Translations under genes and position numbers: made by a program
Assembly (NCBI RefSeq): GCF_003054555.1
Contig: NZ_CP026304.1
Span: 310,001 to 374,000, forward strand
DNA length: 64,000 nt
Source of the DNA: Streptomyces lunaelactis
GTDB lineage: Bacteria; Actinomycetota; Actinomycetes; Streptomycetales; Streptomycetaceae
Direction of reading: 5' to 3'
Shown here: positions 25,336-35,379 of the stretch, in pieces
How positions within the stretch are numbered: position 1 is the first letter of the stretch
Layout: each line of letters opens with the position of its first letter
Notes under the pieces: model-generated
Told to the model about the DNA's origin: nothing
Databases searched by the model: none
Seen by the model: only the letters and a program-made list of their open reading frames with translations

Positions 25336-26691
25336 CTAGCGCTGCACCTGTTCGACCGCGAATCGGAACGGCTCCCGCTCCAGAACGCGACGCTCGATGT
25401 CGGTCAAAACGAGCTCTGCCAGTAGCCGTGACCGGATGACCCATCGCAGGATTTCGCTAAGCCAGTGGAGATTAACCAACTCAACAGCCTCCGCCCCCGA
25501 ACCTCCGTGCGCCCTGCCGGCGCGGGCGCGGGTGACGGCGGCGGCGAAGTCTGGAACTGCAGCGAAAACTGCGTCTCCCACAGCGCCGGTCGACCGGACG
25601 AGCTCTGTGATTAGGTCTTTGAGGAGCTTGTCGTTCCTTTCGAGCTTTCTCTTCGCCCAAGCAACGGTCTCGTGGTCGAGGTCTGTGATGACCTCTTCGA
25701 CGGCGCGCTTGCGCTCCGTGTAGATTCCTGTGTCGAGCTCCCGAGTGTCGAACCGCTTCTTGGCAAGGGACTCGGCGCATTGGAAGGTACAGAGGAACTT
25801 GTGCACGCTGTACATGAAAGGGGCGTAATCCGGTGCGAGTAGCAAGGCCATCTCTTCTTGCAGCTCATTCCATAGGGCGAACCATCGCTCGAGGAGAGTC
25901 CCAAGACCCATAGGCGCGGACGCGGCAGTCAGAAGAGTGGGCGCGTTCGCCCCCTTCACGGAGCGAACGGCTGAACCTGCCGCGGGTTGTACGGCAGCGA
26001 AGTACGCTTCACAGCCCCTTGTGGTTGAGCCACTCGCGCTGTCGGGCTTCAACCGGAGTCCCGTCATCCGCACAGGGCGTCCGAGCGTGAAAGTCAGAAG
26101 GTCATGGAAGGGGCGGATACGCCGGTTGATGATCTCCTGCCACCGCACGGGCTGGGCGCAGCCGACGGAGAACGCGCAACTGCGGTCGAGATGCACGCTG
26201 GCGTCGTTCCATTTGCCACAGACCCGGGCGACGAGCTGGACGTTGTCATTGTCCACCGCAGCAAATGCCAACTCAGTACGGCCCGGGCGGACAGTGATGA
26301 GATCAGGGCCGCCACCGTCTTCCCGGATGGGCGACGGGGCGAGCCAGGCATCGAGGTAGTCGAACTCGGCTTCGGCCTGGACAATCGCATTGCCCTCTGC
26401 GTGGCATCCCAGTAGGGCGAGGTCCACCCGGTAATCGGCTTCCCTCACCGCTGGGCCTATACCCAGGGCAAGGCCGTCTGCGTCGAGCAGGGATACTTGC
26501 TGCCGATCGCCGGTTCGGCCATGCACGACCGGCACTGCGAACGGTTCCCCGAATGCTGCGTCGGAAGGCTCCAAGGATCCACCACGCAGAACCAGGGTCA
26601 AGCCCCCGGAATCGAACGTGAGGGTTCCAGGGATGTCGGGAGCGTCTATCCCTGGCAGCCACCACGAGCCCTCGACGGAGAAGTACTCCAT
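25336..26691 (-). CDS. apeA: ApeA-like HEPN anti-phage protein
   Basis: 451 residues from ATG 26691; the frame is open upstream but the extra residues look random. The N-terminal domain starts MEYFSVEGSWWLPG then IPGTLTFDSGGLTLVLRGGS, the pattern of the ApeA N-terminal domain, and includes FDYLDAWLAP. The C-terminal helical part fits a HEPN domain with RAGRAHG (R-x4-H) near residue 400, standing where HEPN ribonucleases have R-N-x3-H; the Asn is replaced. ApeA proteins are known anti-phage RNases thought to act by abortive infection. It is a stand-alone gene 14 kb from the CRISPR locus. Confidence 0.7.
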   Translation of the reverse strand: MEYFSVEGSWWLPGIDAPDIPGTLTFDSGGLTLVLRGGSLEPSDAAFGEPFAVPVVHGRTGDRQQVSLLDADGLALGIGPAVREADYRVDLALLGCHAEGNAIVQAEAEFDYLDAWLAPSPIREDGGGPDLITVRPGRTELAFAAVDNDNVQLVARVCGKWNDASVHLDRSCAFSVGCAQPVRWQEIINRRIRPFHDLLTFTLGRPVRMTGLRLKPDSASGSTTRGCEAYFAAVQPAAGSAVRSVKGANAPTLLTAASAPMGLGTLLERWFALWNELQEEMALLLAPDYAPFMYSVHKFLCTFQCAESLAKKRFDTRELDTGIYTERKRAVEEVITDLDHETVAWAKRKLERNDKLLKDLITELVRSTGAVGDAVFAAVPDFAAAVTRARAGRAHGGSGAEAVELVNLHWLSEILRWVIRSRLLAELVLTDIERRVLEREPFRFAVEQVQR

Positions 26692-26864
26692 ATGTAGATG
26701 CTGACCCACACGAAGCCTCTGCGCAGGTCGGCTCCGTACGCACATCCATCCCGGAGCCAGGGCGGCGTCGTTCAGTGATTCTGTCCCGCGGGCCTTGGCC
26801 CTGCTCCCCCGCGGGCCTGTTTCACACTCGCCTGCCTCGGCTCTGTGGCTAGGAGTGGCGGCGG

Positions 26865-27362
26865 TCAGGTGATGACGAGCCGCTGTTTTCCGTCGATGAG
26901 CTCCCGGACGGCGTCGAGGTGCCCGGCGTGGGTCGCGGTCTCGGTGATGACGTGCAGGACGACATCGCGGAGGTTGTCGTAGCGCCAGCCGTCGAAGAAG
27001 TCCGGCCACCAGGGCGTGGGCGCGTCCGGGTCGGCACCGGCGAGGATCGCGTCAGAGAGCTCGCTCTCTTTGCGGTACAAGGCGAAGATCTCCTGTGCCG
27101 ACTTCTCCGGCGCAGGCTTCCAAGCGTCGTCCTCGGAGCCCAGGATCTCATCGATCGCGGCCTGCTCGCCCGCCGCGACGGCGCGGAACCAGAACTTCTC
27201 GTCGTCCAGGGCGAGATGGTGCACGAGGCCCAGGCAGGTCCAGCCGGACGGAAGCACCGGGCGCCGAAGCGCTTCGTCATCGAGGCCCTCGAGGATGCCC
27301 AGGACGTGCTTGCGCTTGCCGTTCAGGAAGCCCAACAGCGTCATCATCTCGGTGTTGGCCAT
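26865..27362 (-). CDS. DinB-family protein
   Basis: 165 residues from ATG 27362. Four-helix DinB/mycothiol-transferase-like fold: MMTLLGFLNGKRKHVLGILE, then VHHLALDDEKFWFRAV and THAGHLDAVRELIDGKQ. Conserved His residues (HHL near 48-49; THAGH near 144-147) can bind a divalent metal. The start overlaps the VOC gene stop (TAATG), so the two are translated together. Substrate unknown. Confidence 0.85.
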   Translation of the reverse strand: MANTEMMTLLGFLNGKRKHVLGILEGLDDEALRRPVLPSGWTCLGLVHHLALDDEKFWFRAVAAGEQAAIDEILGSEDDAWKPAPEKSAQEIFALYRKESELSDAILAGADPDAPTPWWPDFFDGWRYDNLRDVVLHVITETATHAGHLDAVRELIDGKQRLVIT

Positions 27363-27745
27363 TACTTGGCGATCTCCCAGACGTGGCCCGACGGGTCGGC
27401 GAAGGCGGCGGTCCGGATGCCCCAGGGCCGGTCCTGGGGACCGTTGAGGAGCTTCACACCGCGTTCCGCGAGTTTCTCGCACACTGCGTCCACGTCCTCC
27501 ACCTCGATCGTGATCTGGAAGCGCACGCCGGCCTCGAGCCCCGCGACCTTCGAGGGCTCAACCAGTTCACTGGCCTGGGAAGACTTCAGCAGGTTGACCA
27601 GGGTGTTGCCGAAGTTGAAAACGACCGAGTCCGCGTCCTCGAAGACCGCCGTCAGGCCGAAGATGTCCTCGTAGAACTTCTTCGTCTCCACCAGATCTTC
27701 GATGAACAACGTGACGGGGCCGATGCCCTTGAACCAGGGTTCCAC
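27362..27745 (-). CDS. VOC-superfamily protein (glyoxalase/bleomycin-resistance fold)
   Basis: 127 residues from GTG 27745, with GGGAGAGG upstream. VOC signature: IGPVTLFIEDLVETKKFYED, DSVVFNFGNTLVNLL, and the C-terminal AFADPSGHVWEIAK. Metal-binding dioxygenase/glyoxalase fold; no metal ligand set can be fixed by eye and the substrate is unknown. Its stop codon overlaps the DinB start, so this is a two-gene operon. Confidence 0.9.
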   Translation of the reverse strand: MEPWFKGIGPVTLFIEDLVETKKFYEDIFGLTAVFEDADSVVFNFGNTLVNLLKSSQASELVEPSKVAGLEAGVRFQITIEVEDVDAVCEKLAERGVKLLNGPQDRPWGIRTAAFADPSGHVWEIAK

Positions 27746-27957
27746 GGCTTCGCCTCTCCCTTGAACAAGATTTCGAATGATGCGGACGGCCACACCGTAT
27801 ACGGGGGCGGTGACAATCTGGGTCCGCCGCGGGGACGGCTCCCGATATCGCCCAATCAGTGCTACGGCAGCCCTCCGTTTCGTCTTCGACCGGGACTTAT
27901 CACCGACTCCACAGTCTGACCCCAGGATCGCGTCGCTCAGGGGGATGTTCGGTTTGA

Positions 27958-28840
27958 TCACGTGATGCCGAGGGTGGCCAGAGGTCGGGTGGCGTCCCGC
28001 GCGTGGTGCCGGAGGCCAGCGGCGATGCTGATATGTCCGGCGAGGCGGAGGGCTCCAAGGGCGAGGTTACGCAGGCCGGCCATGGCCCGGGGTGAGGTGC
28101 CGGTGCGCACGCGGGAGGCGTCCTCGGCCCACGAGGTGTCGCGCACATGGTGGATCTTGTTCTCGATGCCCCAGTGCTCGCGGACGCGGTGCGCGATCTC
28201 GGGAGCGTCGGCCTGGTCGGCCGTCAGGTCGGTGACCGCGTAGACGCGTTCCAGAGCGACCTTGCCGGTGGTGACGATGCGGCGGCGGCGCACGATCTGC
28301 ACAGCTTGCACGGCGTGGGGGAAGGCGAGGCCGCGGGTGGCGGTGCAGGTCTTGACGCGGCGGATCTCGTCGCGGCCGTGGGCGGTGGCGCGGGTCTTGC
28401 CCAGCAGCGGGGGCCTGCTTGTCCTCCACCAGGAAGCGGGCGTGGGCGACTTGGGAGTGCAGCGCGTCGAAGGTGACCACGGTGTCGGTCAAGTCGAGCG
28501 GGGCAAGGAGGGGCCGAAAGACGGTGATCTCGTTGGTCTTGGAGTCCACCTCGCGCTGCGCGGTGACCAGGCCTGCGCCGGTCATCGCGGCGAGCAGGTG
28601 GACCTGGGTGCCGTCCGCGCGGCGGGCGCCGCGCACGGTCTTGCCGTCCACCGCCAGCGAGCGGCGGGGCCGCTCGGGCTTGCTCGGTGCGACTGGCGGG
28701 CTGTCGGGGTCGCGGGCGGCGAGCCAGGTGCCGATCGCGGCGTCCAGGGCGTCGCCGTCGATGCGCTGCAGAACCCGGCGCACCGTGGCCTCGGCCGGCG
28801 CGGTGGGTGAGAGACCCGAACCGCTCACGTGGCCGCGCCC
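27958..28840 (-). pseudogene. ISAs1-family transposase, truncated and frameshifted
   Basis: The first frame reads PAEATVRRVLQRIDGDALDA, RRSLAVDGKTVRGARR and [20 protein letters not shown]. Near 28400-28415 the frame shifts, and the C-terminal half continues as [20 protein letters not shown] and [11 protein letters not shown]. The N-terminal ~90 residues expected for the family are missing, cut close to the start of the patatin gene. Not functional. Confidence 0.85.
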
Positions 28841-28878
28841 CAGGTGCGACCGCCGCTGGTCAGAGATCCCATGGGAGC

Positions 28879-31800
28879 ATGAGCAGGGACGACGCAACCG
28901 AGCAGGGCGAGAGCCCTCAAGAACGGTCCGAGCTACGGCTGGCCGCCACCTTCACTGGCGGGGTGAGCCTGGCAGTGTGGATGGGCGGCGTCGCTCGGGA
29001 GATGAACCTCCTGGCCGGGGCGGGTCGACGAGATGTGCAAGAACCCGCCGCATCCACGGACCAGCAGGTGAGGGCGAAGTACCAACAGCTTCTCGACCTC
29101 CTGCAGCTGGACGTCAGCATTGACGTACTGTCGGGCACCAGCGCGGGCGGCATCAACGCAGCGTTCCTCGGACTGGCGAACGTCCAGCGCCGCGATATTG
29201 GCGGGCTGCGCGACCTCTGGCTCGACGAGGGCTCGCTCAGGTCCCTGCTGCGCGATCCCTCCGAACAGGCCCCGCCGTCCCTGCTGCACGGTGACGGCGT
29301 CCTACTCAAAGGCCTGCGCGACGCGCTGAGGGGACTCGTGAACGGTGCTCCGGCCGCCCCGGGTGCCTCGGGCACCGCGGACGATGACCCTACGCGTGTT
29401 TTCATCACAACCACGCTCCTTGCCGGCGTGGACAGCCCGTTCAGAGACGACTACGGCACCGCAATCCGCGACACCACCCATCAGGGCCTGTTCACCTTCA
29501 CCGCCCACCAGCTCGGCTCCGACGCGGTGGTGGATGCCCTCGCGCTTGCGGCCCGCAGCAGCGCGTCCTTCCCCGGCGCCTTCGAGCCGGCGTTCGTGCC
29601 GATTGGCGAGGCGGGCGTGGACGGCCATCCGGACATGTTCCCCTACGTGGGCACCGATACCCGGACCCAGTTCTGTGCGGACGGTGGGCTGCTGGCAAAC
29701 CGCCCGCTGGGCCCGGCGCTGCAGGCCGTGTTCGAGCGGCCCGCGCACCAGGAGGTGCGCAGGGTTCTGGCCTACGTGGTGCCGTCCCCCGGTCTGGCAG
29801 CCCCCTCGACGGCCCCACCTCCCAGTCAGGACGACATCCCTGCCATGGGCCCCGCGCTGCTCGCGGACGTCAACGCCCTCCAGTCACAGTCCATCACCGC
29901 CGAACTGAAAGCTCTCACCGCACACAACGAACGAGCCCGCACCCGGCAGCGCGCCGAGAGCCGCCTGGCCCTTCTCGCCGGCCCGGACGGAGAGCTGGCC
30001 GCAGGGGGACTCGACGCCGAATACCGCGCCGTCTGCGCCCAGACACTGGCCGGTGCCGCCGCGAACGAGACACTGCGCCAACTTGCCTCGAACGGCAGCC
30101 TCGCGGCGGACGGCCGCCCCGTCGGCTTCGGCGCCGACCTCGACAGGCTCACCGCCGCGGCTGCCACGGCGATCACCGAGAGTCTTCCGAGTGATCTCGC
30201 TGGCGACAACCTCTTCAACGGGCTGGCCCAGTTCGGTCGGCCAGCGCTCGATGGGGCCAAGGCCACCGTGCTGAGGCTTGTACGCGGCGGCTTCGCGGCG
30301 AACCCCCAGCCTGACGCCCGCAGGTCCTTGGGAGCGTTCATCGCGCAGGTACACGACGCGATGCAGCCGGTGCACGTTGCGATGCCCGCAGACTCGGCGG
30401 CGACAAACCTGCGCGAACAGCTCAGCGAGGCGCTCGCCGCCGGCAAGACACTGCCAGCAGACGCGACGGTGCCGGCAGACGAGATCTCCCAGCTGGTGGC
30501 ATCGGGCGAATGGCAGAAGGCCGTCTGCAGCCAGCTGCCCTCGGCGGACAAGCAGCTGGCCCTGGCGGCGGACGCGTGGCGAGCGCTCGCGGATGTCGTC
30601 CTGCAAGCGCGTAAACTTCTCGTGCAACTCCTGCCAGCGGACAGCGCGGCCGCCGCAGACATCACTGGAGTCCTGGTCTACCTGACCGATGCGGCCCCCG
30701 AAGCCTCGCTGTCGGACGAGACCGTCGCTCGAGTAGCCCGACGGCTGTTCGATCTACAGGCGGCGCAGCAAGTCATGTACCCGGACGAACCGGCTGCCCG
30801 GCAGGTGGTGGAGCTCGTCCAAATGAGTGCCGACACCAGGACCCTGCTCGACACGCGCAGCCTGGCCGAGGAGAAGCTCACCGGGCTCCAGCTCCACCAC
30901 TTCGGCGCCTTCTACAAGAGGTCATGGCGCGCCAACGACTGGATGTGGGGGCGCCTGGACGGAGCTGGCTGGCTCGTTCACGTACTGCTGTCCCCGCGGC
31001 TGCTGGCGCGGCTCGCCAATGACCTAGGGGACTCCTTCATGGCGATCCTTGAGGAAACGCTGCGGGACATCGCGGGCCGAGAGCCCCCCGCCGGCGTGCT
31101 CACCCCCTTCCCCGACGGGAAGCCAGCAGAACTGGCCTTCCTCACAGCGGCCACCGGCAGCCCCTCAGACCTACCTGCCAGCCTCCCCGTCACCTCGCTG
31201 TGGCTGGCGAGCGGATTGCAGCGGCTCATCGCCGCGGAGGAACTGGGCTGCGTAGCGCGGCAAGCCAAGCTCGATACGAAGCTGGGGACCGCCGACACCG
31301 CCATCACCTTTCTCGCCGCGTACGAGGAAGCGACCAACGGCCCGGCGGGCAATACACCGCTTCCGCCGGACCGCGCCGCCGACCTCCTCGGCACCTGCCA
31401 GATCTCGGAGGAGACGTTTGCCGACGAGCGCGGCACCAAGTTGCTGACCCGCAGCATCGTGCAGAGCGCCGCGGTGGTCTCGAACGCCGTCGAGGACGGG
31501 ACCGCGCAGTGGAAGTCGTTCCGGCCGCTGTTCGGCACGGTCAGCAGAACCCTGGTCCTCACCCATCAGGTACTCCGCCCCGAAGCCATCGGCGGCAAGC
31601 CGTTGGCCGCCGGGCTGCTCCTCATCGGCACCGGCGCGATCGCCGCCACCAGCACCTTCACGCTGATCGGCTTCCTTGGCCTCGCGGCAGTGCTGGGGGG
31701 TGTCGTCCTACTCTCGGTCACCGCCCCTTCGAAACACATCAGAACCCTTGTCGCGAGCGTGGCCGTCGCGGCGGTCGCGGTGCTCGCCTTGGCCGGATTC

Positions 31801-31968
31801 ATCCGGCCAGCAGGGGACCATCTCTTCCCGTGGCTCGGCGACACGGTTGTGCCGTATCTGAGCGATCATGCCTGGGTGTGGACCGTAGTTGTCGTTCTCC
31901 TGCTGCTCCCGCCCGTGTGGATGCTGGCCGATTCGTTCCGGGCGGCGCGCGTGCGGCGAGATCAGTGA
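28879..31968 (+). CDS. Patatin-like phospholipase with C-terminal membrane segments
   Basis: 1029 residues from ATG 28879 (the frame is open further upstream through the ISAs1 remnant). The patatin domain has the oxyanion loop TGGVSLAVWMGG, the nucleophile elbow GTSAGG (Ser about residue 90) and the catalytic Asp in ADGGLLANRP. The middle ~500 residues are Ala-rich and helical. Three to four hydrophobic helices lie near the C-terminus. It fits the ~1000-residue 'patatin-like protein' family of actinobacteria. Lipid hydrolysis is expected. Related catalytic domains are effectors in some phage-defence systems, but no sensor partner is visible here. Confidence 0.85.
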   Translation: MSRDDATEQGESPQERSELRLAATFTGGVSLAVWMGGVAREMNLLAGAGRRDVQEPAASTDQQVRAKYQQLLDLLQLDVSIDVLSGTSAGGINAAFLGLANVQRRDIGGLRDLWLDEGSLRSLLRDPSEQAPPSLLHGDGVLLKGLRDALRGLVNGAPAAPGASGTADDDPTRVFITTTLLAGVDSPFRDDYGTAIRDTTHQGLFTFTAHQLGSDAVVDALALAARSSASFPGAFEPAFVPIGEAGVDGHPDMFPYVGTDTRTQFCADGGLLANRPLGPALQAVFERPAHQEVRRVLAYVVPSPGLAAPSTAPPPSQDDIPAMGPALLADVNALQSQSITAELKALTAHNERARTRQRAESRLALLAGPDGELAAGGLDAEYRAVCAQTLAGAAANETLRQLASNGSLAADGRPVGFGADLDRLTAAAATAITESLPSDLAGDNLFNGLAQFGRPALDGAKATVLRLVRGGFAANPQPDARRSLGAFIAQVHDAMQPVHVAMPADSAATNLREQLSEALAAGKTLPADATVPADEISQLVASGEWQKAVCSQLPSADKQLALAADAWRALADVVLQARKLLVQLLPADSAAAADITGVLVYLTDAAPEASLSDETVARVARRLFDLQAAQQVMYPDEPAARQVVELVQMSADTRTLLDTRSLAEEKLTGLQLHHFGAFYKRSWRANDWMWGRLDGAGWLVHVLLSPRLLARLANDLGDSFMAILEETLRDIAGREPPAGVLTPFPDGKPAELAFLTAATGSPSDLPASLPVTSLWLASGLQRLIAAEELGCVARQAKLDTKLGTADTAITFLAAYEEATNGPAGNTPLPPDRAADLLGTCQISEETFADERGTKLLTRSIVQSAAVVSNAVEDGTAQWKSFRPLFGTVSRTLVLTHQVLRPEAIGGKPLAAGLLLIGTGAIAATSTFTLIGFLGLAAVLGGVVLLSVTAPSKHIRTLVASVAVAAVAVLALAGFIRPAGDHLFPWLGDTVVPYLSDHAWVWTVVVVLLLLPPVWMLADSFRAARVRRDQ

Positions 31969-32698
31969 GCCACCGCCGTGCCGATGTCGGCCCGCCCTGT
32001 GGGCTAGGTGCAGCGTGCCGTCCATGCCGTCCATTTTGCGTGCCTCTCGGCTCAATACGAGCCGCAGGTACTCTCTGTGGTCACGGTAAGTGAGAAGAAA
32101 CGGATAAGAAGTATCGGAGGACCTATGCCGTAGGTCGGTGCGGGTCCTTATCGATGCGAGTCGGTCGCGTCCCAGAATGGACAGCGGACAGAGTGAAGGA
32201 CCCCCATAACGAACACAGAGACCTTCGGGCACGAACCCGTCCCCGGCGCACCCTGGTGTGCGCTCGCTGCCGTTTCCCTCTCTCCCGCTGGTCGGCCGCA
32301 GCGAACCCATCCCTGGCCTGCCGGCCAGCGCACCGGGGATCAAGGGGATACCACAAGGTTGGCATCAGCCAAGCGGAACCGAGGGCCAGTCACCCCCACG
32401 AGCAGCAGAGTCAGTTGCCGTGCTGGCTCTTCCCAGGTTCCCCGAACAGAGGTGCTCAGCCGGGTTCGGCCGTGAGGCTACCTCCTCGGAGGGAAGCGTG
32501 GGTGTGGCGGTCTCTGCGCTTCCGGGTCAGTCACGGGCTAAAGCTGGCGTTGGCAGTCGCGTCTGCCAGCCTCCGCGCCTGGATGCCCACGTCGTCCCGG
32601 CAGACCGGACAAGGTTCTCCGAATCGCGCGTGATGCATGCTGCCGTCTCTGTGTCTTGCCGTGGTGTGTGACGGGGGCGTACGCCGGGAGGATCAGGG
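31969..32698. other. 730-base stretch without a convincing gene
   Basis: Several short ORFs on both strands, none with consistent codon bias, good start signal or recognisable domain. It probably contains the promoter of the 32699 gene. Confidence 0.5.
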
Positions 32699-33655
32699 AT
32701 GACGCGTAATCGTGCACGCAAGCGGGACGTTCGGGCCGTGGCGGCGCCGGGTGAGTACGCCCGCGCCGAGCGGATGGCGAAGCAGGAGCAGCGGCGGCCG
32801 GTGCTGACGGCTGACGTGAACCGGAGGATGCTCGCCGCGTTCGCGGCCTCGGGGTGGCCGACCCATGCCGAGCGCAGGTTCGCGGAGTCGGGTTTGTGGA
32901 ATTCGTGGATTGGCCCGGCGGCGGTACTGCTCGGACGTCCCGGCCACAACCACAGTGGCTGCGGGAGCGGCGACCCGGATGAGGCGGATCTGTACGAGGT
33001 CCCCACGATCGGCTTCAGTGCCCCGAGCCTGCTTGAGCCCTCGGTCTACCTGCAGGTACTGGGGACCGAGGAGCCTGTGGCGATCGTCGAGCAAGTCGAG
33101 GCGGCGCTTGCCGAGGGTCGGGCGCAGCTGGTCGCCACACTGGTGGGTGACGGCGAGTGCGCGATCTGCGGGGATGCCTACCCGAGGGGACATCTGCTGA
33201 TGGCGACGGACTCGGAGGCCCTGCGGGTGTGCCCGGCGTGTGTGTTCGCCGGTGACCTGGTCAACGGGGCGTTCCCCGAGCAGCTGACGGTGGAGTTCGA
33301 CGGACTCCTCTTTCAGGACCTGGCGCTTCCCGCGGGTTGGGCAGCCGTGGCGGCACTGCTGGCATGCGCCGGAGCGGCACAGTTGGGGCCAGTGGTGAAC
33401 GAGGCTTGGAAGCGTGTGTTGTGGGCGCCTGGGGCGCACTGGAGCGATGCCATGCTGTGGATCTGGCTGCCTCCTGTCTCGCGCCCATGGGCGCTGGACG
33501 GGCTCGGCGCCGGCGCCTCGCTGGCCGCGGTCGTTGACGCGGTCGAGCGCGCCCACCCCGGACTCCAGGACCTGTACCGTGCCACGCTCCGCGAGTATTG
33601 GCCGAGGATGAGGAATCCGAGGAGGACGGACAGGGGGAGGCGAAGGACTATCTGA
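32699..33655 (+). CDS. Hypothetical protein with CxxC pairs
   Basis: 318 residues from ATG 32699. Basic N-terminus (MTRNRARKRDVRAVAAPGEY), a central part with two Cys pairs (CAICGDAY and CPAC, about residues 158-185) that could bind zinc, and a helical C-terminal half. The last ~20 residues (RMRNPRRTDRGRRR) have poor codon use, while the overlapping frame from 33598 reads naturally, so a frameshift near 33595 may have cut off the true C-terminus. Function unknown. Confidence 0.6.
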   Translation: MTRNRARKRDVRAVAAPGEYARAERMAKQEQRRPVLTADVNRRMLAAFAASGWPTHAERRFAESGLWNSWIGPAAVLLGRPGHNHSGCGSGDPDEADLYEVPTIGFSAPSLLEPSVYLQVLGTEEPVAIVEQVEAALAEGRAQLVATLVGDGECAICGDAYPRGHLLMATDSEALRVCPACVFAGDLVNGAFPEQLTVEFDGLLFQDLALPAGWAAVAALLACAGAAQLGPVVNEAWKRVLWAPGAHWSDAMLWIWLPPVSRPWALDGLGAGASLAAVVDAVERAHPGLQDLYRATLREYWPRMRNPRRTDRGRRRTI

Positions 33656-33936
33656 TTCCAGAGTTGTGGCCGGCCGTCATCGCGTACGCAGTCGCATTCG
33701 GAACGCAGGCTGTGGAACGGCGCGCTCACCGTGCCCCGTGGCATGTCCTGGAGTCCTTCGAAGAGAGCACCCTCGCCGGCCACTTCAAACCCCTCGGCAG
33801 CGCGTTCGATGCAAGGAGGATCTGGGGGTCATCTTCAGCCTCGGCGTCGGCGTGCGCGTCGTCGCCGAGGCCCTGGGTACCTTGCGGCACGGATGGTGAG
33901 AGTCGGGCGTCCAGGTTGCGGAAGGCAGGTTGTTGA
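33598..33936 (+). other. Possible displaced C-terminus of the 32699 gene
   Basis: This frame starts within the end of the previous gene and reads AEDEESEEDGQGEAKDYLIP then ELWPAVIAYAVAFGTQAVER, an acidic linker and a hydrophobic helix with normal GC3. After about 33830 the composition turns random. It may be the original continuation of the 32699 protein. The rest of 33656-34037 shows nothing. Confidence 0.35.
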
Positions 33937-34037
33937 GGCTCCTTGACATCGGCTCCGACCGGAGTTCCGTGAATCGCGGGGGCCGTCCTCGATGAGCATG
34001 GCCGGGGGTGGGGCGTACCAGGTGTCTGGTTGGCCGA

Positions 34038-34571
34038 TCACTCTGGGTAGAGCGCCGCGATCCGCGGCAGTCGGGCGGCGATTCTGCTGTGGTCGTCGAA
34101 GTCGAAGTCCCAGGCGGGATCGAGGTTGGGGTAGTTGATGGTGAAGGCGTCGCTGGGGAGTTCTGTCCCGGTTGCCCTCGCGTAGGCGTCCCAGGCGATG
34201 CTCAGTGTTTGTTCGCCTTCCAGATCGATTCCCTCGACCGCTGCCGCATGGACTGCGGGTAGGTCGGCGAGACGGTCGGTGTCTGCGATGACCTGTTCGA
34301 AGGCTGTGCGGCCTTGGGTGATCAGCCAGCCGCGGAAATAGTCGAAGCCGTCGTCGGAGCATCCGCCGTTGATGAGGTAAGCCGCAGCCCAGAGGGGGGC
34401 TTGATAGGAGGCGGCCATGAGATCCCACAGGATCTGCTGGGCGTCGAGGATCTGCTGGGGCTCCTGGGCGGCCAGCAGTACGGTGGCCTGGTTTGCGATG
34501 TCGGCATCGGATGAGTCGACGGCTTTGCCGCGAGCTTGGTCAATCAGGTTCCAGAAGTGTTCGATGTCCAT
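34038..34571 (-). CDS. DUF4240-family protein
   Basis: 177 residues from ATG 34571. The start MDIEHFWNLIDQARGKA and the central LWAAAYLINGGCSDDGFDYF then RGWLITQGRTAFEQVIADTD are diagnostic of DUF4240. It is a small soluble protein common in Streptomyces and other bacteria, with no established biochemical role. Monocistronic, divergent from the fragment at 34604. Confidence 0.85.
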   Translation of the reverse strand: MDIEHFWNLIDQARGKAVDSSDADIANQATVLLAAQEPQQILDAQQILWDLMAASYQAPLWAAAYLINGGCSDDGFDYFRGWLITQGRTAFEQVIADTDRLADLPAVHAAAVEGIDLEGEQTLSIAWDAYARATGTELPSDAFTINYPNLDPAWDFDFDDHSRIAARLPRIAALYPE

Positions 34572-34603
34572 GACGGCACAGCATGGCACCCGGGTCAGAC
34601 AAC

Positions 34604-34887
34604 CTGGCTCCTGCCGCTCGTACGAGGGCACAGGCTGGGTGGGGATGTTCAAGGCAACCCTGACGATGGAACAGGCCCCGGGGGTCGGAGACGAAGCCGT
34701 GCGATTCCGCGAGACCATCCCCATGGGCCCTGAACACCCCGGGGACCGCAACGAGCAGTTCACCGTGGTGCGGGCCGGGAACACCATCGTGACGTTCACG
34801 AAGCTGAACATCGGCGGCAGCGCATCCTTCCGCGCCGATCTCGTCAACCGGCAGGTCGAGCGGCTGCGGAACGCACAACGACCCTGA
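34604..34887 (+). pseudogene. C-terminal fragment of a sensor/lipoprotein-like domain
   Basis: About 85 residues: GTGWVGMFKATLTMEQAPGV, EAVRFRETIP, QFTVVRAGNTIVTFTKLNIG, and a terminal RQVERLRNAQRP. This resembles the end of extracytoplasmic sensor domains of PknH type. No signal peptide or N-terminal half precedes it, so it is most likely a remnant. Confidence 0.45.
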
Positions 34888-34905
34888 TGCGGCGGCGCGA
34901 GGGGC

Positions 34906-35277
34906 TCAGTTGCTGATGGTCCAGTCGCGGAGCTGGGCGGGCGATACGAGCCACACCGAGGGCCCCTCAGCCGCCGTCGCGCACAAGCGCATACAAGCGT
35001 CCCGACCACCACTGACAACCCACGGACCATCGTGGAAGGCTCCCCGCTCCACGGGAGGCGAGGTGCCGGGCACGCGGAATCTGGCACAGTGCCAGTGCCC
35101 GCGGTACAGCGCTCTGGCCGCGGGCAACCATATTCCTCTTCTCCCGCTGCCCGGTCGGCCAATGCGGACCGGTGTCCTCACCTGCTGACGGCTCACCCTG
35201 AGCCCACCCCCCGCGGAGCCGGTCGCGGGGCGCGGATGGGGCCATACGACAGGAGGCGGCCCGGGTCGGCGCGCCAC
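34906..35277 (-). CDS. Possible small hypothetical protein
   Basis: The last ~65 residues (RGHWHCARFRVPGTSPP, AFHDGPWVVSGGRDACMRLC, VWLVSPAQLRDWTISN) look protein-like; the upstream part does not, and the start is uncertain. Could be a remnant. Low confidence. Confidence 0.3.
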   Translation of the reverse strand: MARRPGPPPVVWPHPRPATGSAGGGLRVSRQQVRTPVRIGRPGSGRRGIWLPAARALYRGHWHCARFRVPGTSPPVERGAFHDGPWVVSGGRDACMRLCATAAEGPSVWLVSPAQLRDWTISN

Positions 35278-35379
35278 CAGGCGGGACTCGGATCATCTGC
35301 CCCGGCCAGGTGCTGACGATCACCTGGCGGGGAAGTCATGATGTGTCGACCCCCGACCTCCTTGAACGGATGGCTGCGT

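Noticed and set aside
31969..32698. Possible zinc-finger peptide (LVCARCRFPLSRW) near 32260
   Set aside because: A single CxxC in a random-looking frame without a start signal or conserved context.
33931..33950. Target of the cas-gap pseudo-spacer seed (GAGGCTCC near 33935)
   Set aside because: An 8-base match without a TTC-type PAM is expected by chance in 64 kb.
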